Shown: one piece after another, positions 61,413 to 64,000 of the stretch | How positions within the stretch are numbered: position 1 is the stretch's first letter | How the letters are laid out: each line of letters begins with the position of its first letter | Assembly (NCBI RefSeq): GCF_003576595.1 | Contig: NZ_NQOU01000001.1 | Location: 870,337-934,336, forward strand | Direction of reading: 5' to 3' | Length of the DNA: 64,000 nt | DNA from: Neopusillimonas maritima | GTDB taxonomy: Bacteria; Pseudomonadota; Gammaproteobacteria; Burkholderiales; Burkholderiaceae_B | Translations under genes and position numbers: made by a program | The notes under the pieces: model-generated | What the model was told of the DNA's origin: nothing | What the model saw: only the letters and a program-made list of their open reading frames with translations | Database searches by the model: none

Positions 61413-63026
61413 ATGATTCATACCGATGTCCTTATCGTGGGTGGCAGCCTGGTTGGCCTATCCGCCGCTGCCATGCTCGCGCATCACGGCGTAAAGTGTC
61501 TTGCTGTCGAGCGCCATCAAGGCACCGCTATTCATCCGCGCGCCGGTCATTTCCATTTGCGTACGCTGGAAGCCTTTCGCGCCATTGGCCTGGAAGACGC
61601 CGTTCGTCGTGCATCGGAAGAGCAGTTCGACCCCGACGGCGGAATTAGCGCGGTTGAATCGCTGGCCGGAAACGAAATAGCGCAATACATTGCAAACCTG
61701 AACGCCGGCGTTGAGCAGTACAGCCCCAGCCGGCGCCTTTTCATGACGCAACAAAGCCTGGAACCCCTGCTGCGCGAACACGCCCAAGAGCTTGGCGCCC
61801 AACTCAGCTATAGCACCGAGCTTGTGAACTTCTCGCAAGACGATGAAGGGATCACTGCAACCGTACGCGACCTGCAGTCAGGGAAAGCAGACACCATTCG
61901 CGCAAAATATATGATTGCCGCCGATGGAAACCGTAGTCCGATTCGCAATAAGCTGGGTATTGAAATGGTCGGGCACGGCGAGCTCTCTCACAGCGTCACA
62001 ATTTATTTCAAGGCCGATTGCGCCCGTTGGCTGGAAGGCCGCAATCTGGGGGTCATCTACGTCAAAAATGACAAACTGCGTGGGTTCTTTCGCATGGTGC
62101 GTAGTGGCGAAGCCGGCTTTTTGGTGGTGAATACAGTGGGCGACGTTAACCGGCCTCAGGCTCACAACATTGCCGACGCGATCACCCCTGAGCTGGCCGA
62201 AGAACTGGTGCGCGAGGGCATCGGCGACGCCAATGTGAAAATTGTCATCGAAGATATTGCGCGTTGGCGCGCCGTTGCCGACGTCGCCGCCACATTTTCA
62301 AACCGGCGCGTATTTCTTGCCGGTGATGCGGCCCATACCATGCCACCTACAGGGGGGTTCGGCGGCAACACCGGCGTGCAAGACATGCACAACCTGTGCT
62401 GGAAACTGGCACTGGTGTTGAAGGGTGTCGCCGCGCCTGCACTCCTCGACACCTACGACGCGGAACGCCGCCCGGTGGCGGCCTTAACCGTGGAACAAGC
62501 CTACACCCGTTATGTGCTCAGGATCCACCCTGAACGCGACCGTGCAGGCATGCAACCGTTTGTTGACGACCTCAACATGGAAATCGGTTATTTGTACCGG
62601 TCCTCGGCAATAGCGCCGATTAGGAACGACCATGCCCTTGTTTATGAGGACCCGCGCACTGCAGCAGGCAGGCCGGGAAGCCGAGCCCCCCATCTCTTGC
62701 TCGAGCAGAACGGCAACACGGTTTCGGTACTTGACCTGGCATCAAAGCATCATGTCCTGCTGGTTGGCCCCGACGGCGCCAACTGGGCCAATGCAACACG
62801 ACACGCCGCAAGTGCCATGCATATTCCCCTCGACACACACATCCTGAACCCGCAAAGCGTATCCCCTGAAACGATCGAACAGTTTACGCATCGGTACCAA
62901 GTATCCCAAAGCGGAGCCGTCCTGATCCGACCCGACGGGTTTATTGCGTGGAAGGCAACATCGAATCAAAACGCGCAAGAGGATTTCATGAAAGATGTGT
63001 TGATCTGCGTCATGGGGAAAGGTTGA
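61413..63026 (+). CDS. Class A FAD-dependent aromatic monooxygenase
   Basis: 537 residues. PHBH-fold FAD hydroxylase of the PheA/TfdB/MhpA kind. Motifs: DVLIVGGSLVGLSAAAMLAHHGVKCLAVER (FAD Rossmann), YMIAADGNRSPIRNKLG (DG motif), RVFLAGDAAHTMPPTGGFGGNTGVQDMHNLCWKLALVLKG (GD motif). A C-terminal thioredoxin-like dimer domain (about 440-537) ends SGAVLIRPDGFIAWKA and lacks a CxxC. The substrate is unknown, likely a phenol, benzoate or polyketide-like aromatic. No ring-cleavage gene is alongside. Confidence 0.9.
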   Translation: MIHTDVLIVGGSLVGLSAAAMLAHHGVKCLAVERHQGTAIHPRAGHFHLRTLEAFRAIGLEDAVRRASEEQFDPDGGISAVESLAGNEIAQYIANLNAGVEQYSPSRRLFMTQQSLEPLLREHAQELGAQLSYSTELVNFSQDDEGITATVRDLQSGKADTIRAKYMIAADGNRSPIRNKLGIEMVGHGELSHSVTIYFKADCARWLEGRNLGVIYVKNDKLRGFFRMVRSGEAGFLVVNTVGDVNRPQAHNIADAITPELAEELVREGIGDANVKIVIEDIARWRAVADVAATFSNRRVFLAGDAAHTMPPTGGFGGNTGVQDMHNLCWKLALVLKGVAAPALLDTYDAERRPVAALTVEQAYTRYVLRIHPERDRAGMQPFVDDLNMEIGYLYRSSAIAPIRNDHALVYEDPRTAAGRPGSRAPHLLLEQNGNTVSVLDLASKHHVLLVGPDGANWANATRHAASAMHIPLDTHILNPQSVSPETIEQFTHRYQVSQSGAVLIRPDGFIAWKATSNQNAQEDFMKDVLICVMGKG

Positions 63027-63100
63027 TTCAGGGTTCAGATTCCGCGCAACATAGCCTAAACTGAGCATAAATTTCCCACACCCCCCGTTTACAAAAAACG

Positions 63101-64000
63101 ATGCCTGAAATTTATGCTGAATTCGCCCTCATACTGATTATTGCCGCGATTGCCGGCGCCCTTGGGCTTAAGCTTAAGCAACCGTTAATCATCACGTACA
63201 TTGTTGTCGGTATTCTTGTAGGGCCTGCGGCATTCGGCTTTGTTTCCGCGCACTCCCAAATTGAACTGCTGGCCCAAATTGGTATTACGGTACTGCTTTT
63301 TCTGGTCGGCTTGAAGCTCGATTTGAAGCAAGTCCGGCAACTTGGGCCGGTTGCTTTGGCAACCGGTCTGGGCCAATTGACTTTCACCATTATCATTGGC
63401 TTCGCACTGATCCTGCTACTGGGTAAGCCTGCCGTAGAAGCCCTTTACGTGGCGGTCGCTCTAACCTTCTCCAGCACGATTATTATCATCAAGCTTCTTT
63501 CAGACAAGCGTGAACTTGACTCACTGCACGGCCGTATCGCCGTGGGCTTCCTTATTGTTCAAGACCTTGCCGTTGTGATTGCCATGATGGTCATGAGTGC
63601 GCTTGGCATGGAACACAACACCACCAGTGACGCAATGCTGGTGGGCTTGTTGATGTTGAAAATACTCACAGCAGCGGTCTGCATGTATGCACTCATAAAA
63701 TGGGTACTGCCACAAGTCATCGGCGCCATGGCGCGTTCGCAAGAACTTTTACTTGTTTTTGCCATGGCACTGGGCACTGGCCTGGCCGCTGTGGGTGAAT
63801 GGGCGGGCTTTAGCAAAGAGGCTGGGGCGTTCCTGGCCGGATTTGCACTGGCATCCTCGGGCTATCGCGACGCTATTAACGCCCGGCTTTCAGGTATTAA
63901 AGACTTTCTGCTGCTATTCTTTTTTATTCACCTTGGGTCGCAGCTGGACTTCACAATTTTAGGCGACGAACTGTTTTCGTCGGCCATTTTGTCTGCCTTC
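63101..64000 (+). CDS. Monovalent cation:proton antiporter, CPA2 (KefB/RosB-like), truncated by window end
   Basis: First 300 residues of an open frame that runs off the window. Starts MPEIYAEFALILIIAAIAGALGLKLKQPLIITYIVVG. It has the Na/H-exchanger-type helices with ALTFSSTIIIIKLLSDKRELDS, GFLIVQDLAVVIAMM (the conserved QD) and EAGAFLAGFALASSGYRD. Integral inner-membrane protein. Whether a C-terminal RCK/TrkA domain follows cannot be seen. 74 bases after the monooxygenase. Confidence 0.92.
   Translation, partial: MPEIYAEFALILIIAAIAGALGLKLKQPLIITYIVVGILVGPAAFGFVSAHSQIELLAQIGITVLLFLVGLKLDLKQVRQLGPVALATGLGQLTFTIIIGFALILLLGKPAVEALYVAVALTFSSTIIIIKLLSDKRELDSLHGRIAVGFLIVQDLAVVIAMMVMSALGMEHNTTSDAMLVGLLMLKILTAAVCMYALIKWVLPQVIGAMARSQELLLVFAMALGTGLAAVGEWAGFSKEAGAFLAGFALASSGYRDAINARLSGIKDFLLLFFFIHLGSQLDFTILGDELFSSAILSAF

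Overview
The window looks like a mostly core chromosomal segment of a betaproteobacterium, order Burkholderiales, probably family Alcaligenaceae (Bordetella/Pusillimonas-like). This is judged from gene order and protein style: rplU-rpmA-obgE-proB; accB-accC-prmA-DUF3426-sugar kinase; argC-DUF6776-erpA-anmK-M23 peptidase-tyrS; rubredoxin-thiD-thiE-hemL; nrdA-nrdB next to a lysine/alanine-repeat histone H1-like gene. It is an inference from synteny and protein content, not a database result. I see no tRNA, rRNA, insertion sequence, CRISPR array or obvious prophage.

Layout. 0-7.1 kb: PEBP-family protein, tyrS, cell-wall endopeptidase and anmK, erpA, a coiled-coil membrane protein, argC. 7.2-16.5 kb: rpsI/rplM, an orphan TakP-like TRAP binding protein, pmbA, darP, an esterase, a Pat-type lysine acetyltransferase, gltX and a lipoprotein. 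16.6-22 kb: a class Ia ribonucleotide reductase operon with a clear promoter flanked by two NrdR boxes, then the histone H1-like gene. 22-29 kb: yggT, a glycine-zipper lipoprotein, a PfkB kinase, prmA, accCB, aroQ, a TlpA-like thioredoxin. 29-39.7 kb: mpl, yqiA, an RNase II/R-family enzyme, a TonB-like protein, aroE, mtgA, lptG, apaH, plsC, ruvX, yqgE and a 54-residue rubredoxin gene. 39.7-42.5 kb: a ThiD-like protein with a damaged active-site loop, thiE, hemL.

42.5-50.6 kb is the main accessory block: six co-directional genes (monooxygenase/reductase fusion, SDR, enoyl-CoA hydratase, acyl-CoA dehydrogenase, aryl-CoA ligase, RidA) and a divergent MarR regulator. Together they fit the aerobic CoA-dependent degradation of 2-aminobenzoate (anthranilate). 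Two near-identical 16-bp pseudo-palindromes lie in the intergenic region, one of them over the -10 of a good promoter for the catabolic operon.

50.6-64 kb: argJ, rplU-rpmA-obgE-proB, a divergent pair of unusual regulators (an OmpR-type protein with a pseudo-receiver, and a short XRE repressor with a probably leaderless mRNA under a palindromic operator), ilvD, OsmC-like protein, SMR transporter, GAF-GGDEF protein, an AraC regulator divergent from a flavin monooxygenase, and the start of a CPA2 antiporter cut by the window end.

No wholly unknown multi-gene system is visible. The observations most worth checking are the anthranilate-type cluster with its RidA and twin operators, the pseudo-receiver/XRE pair, the ThiD homologue without its catalytic cysteine, and the nrd promoter architecture.
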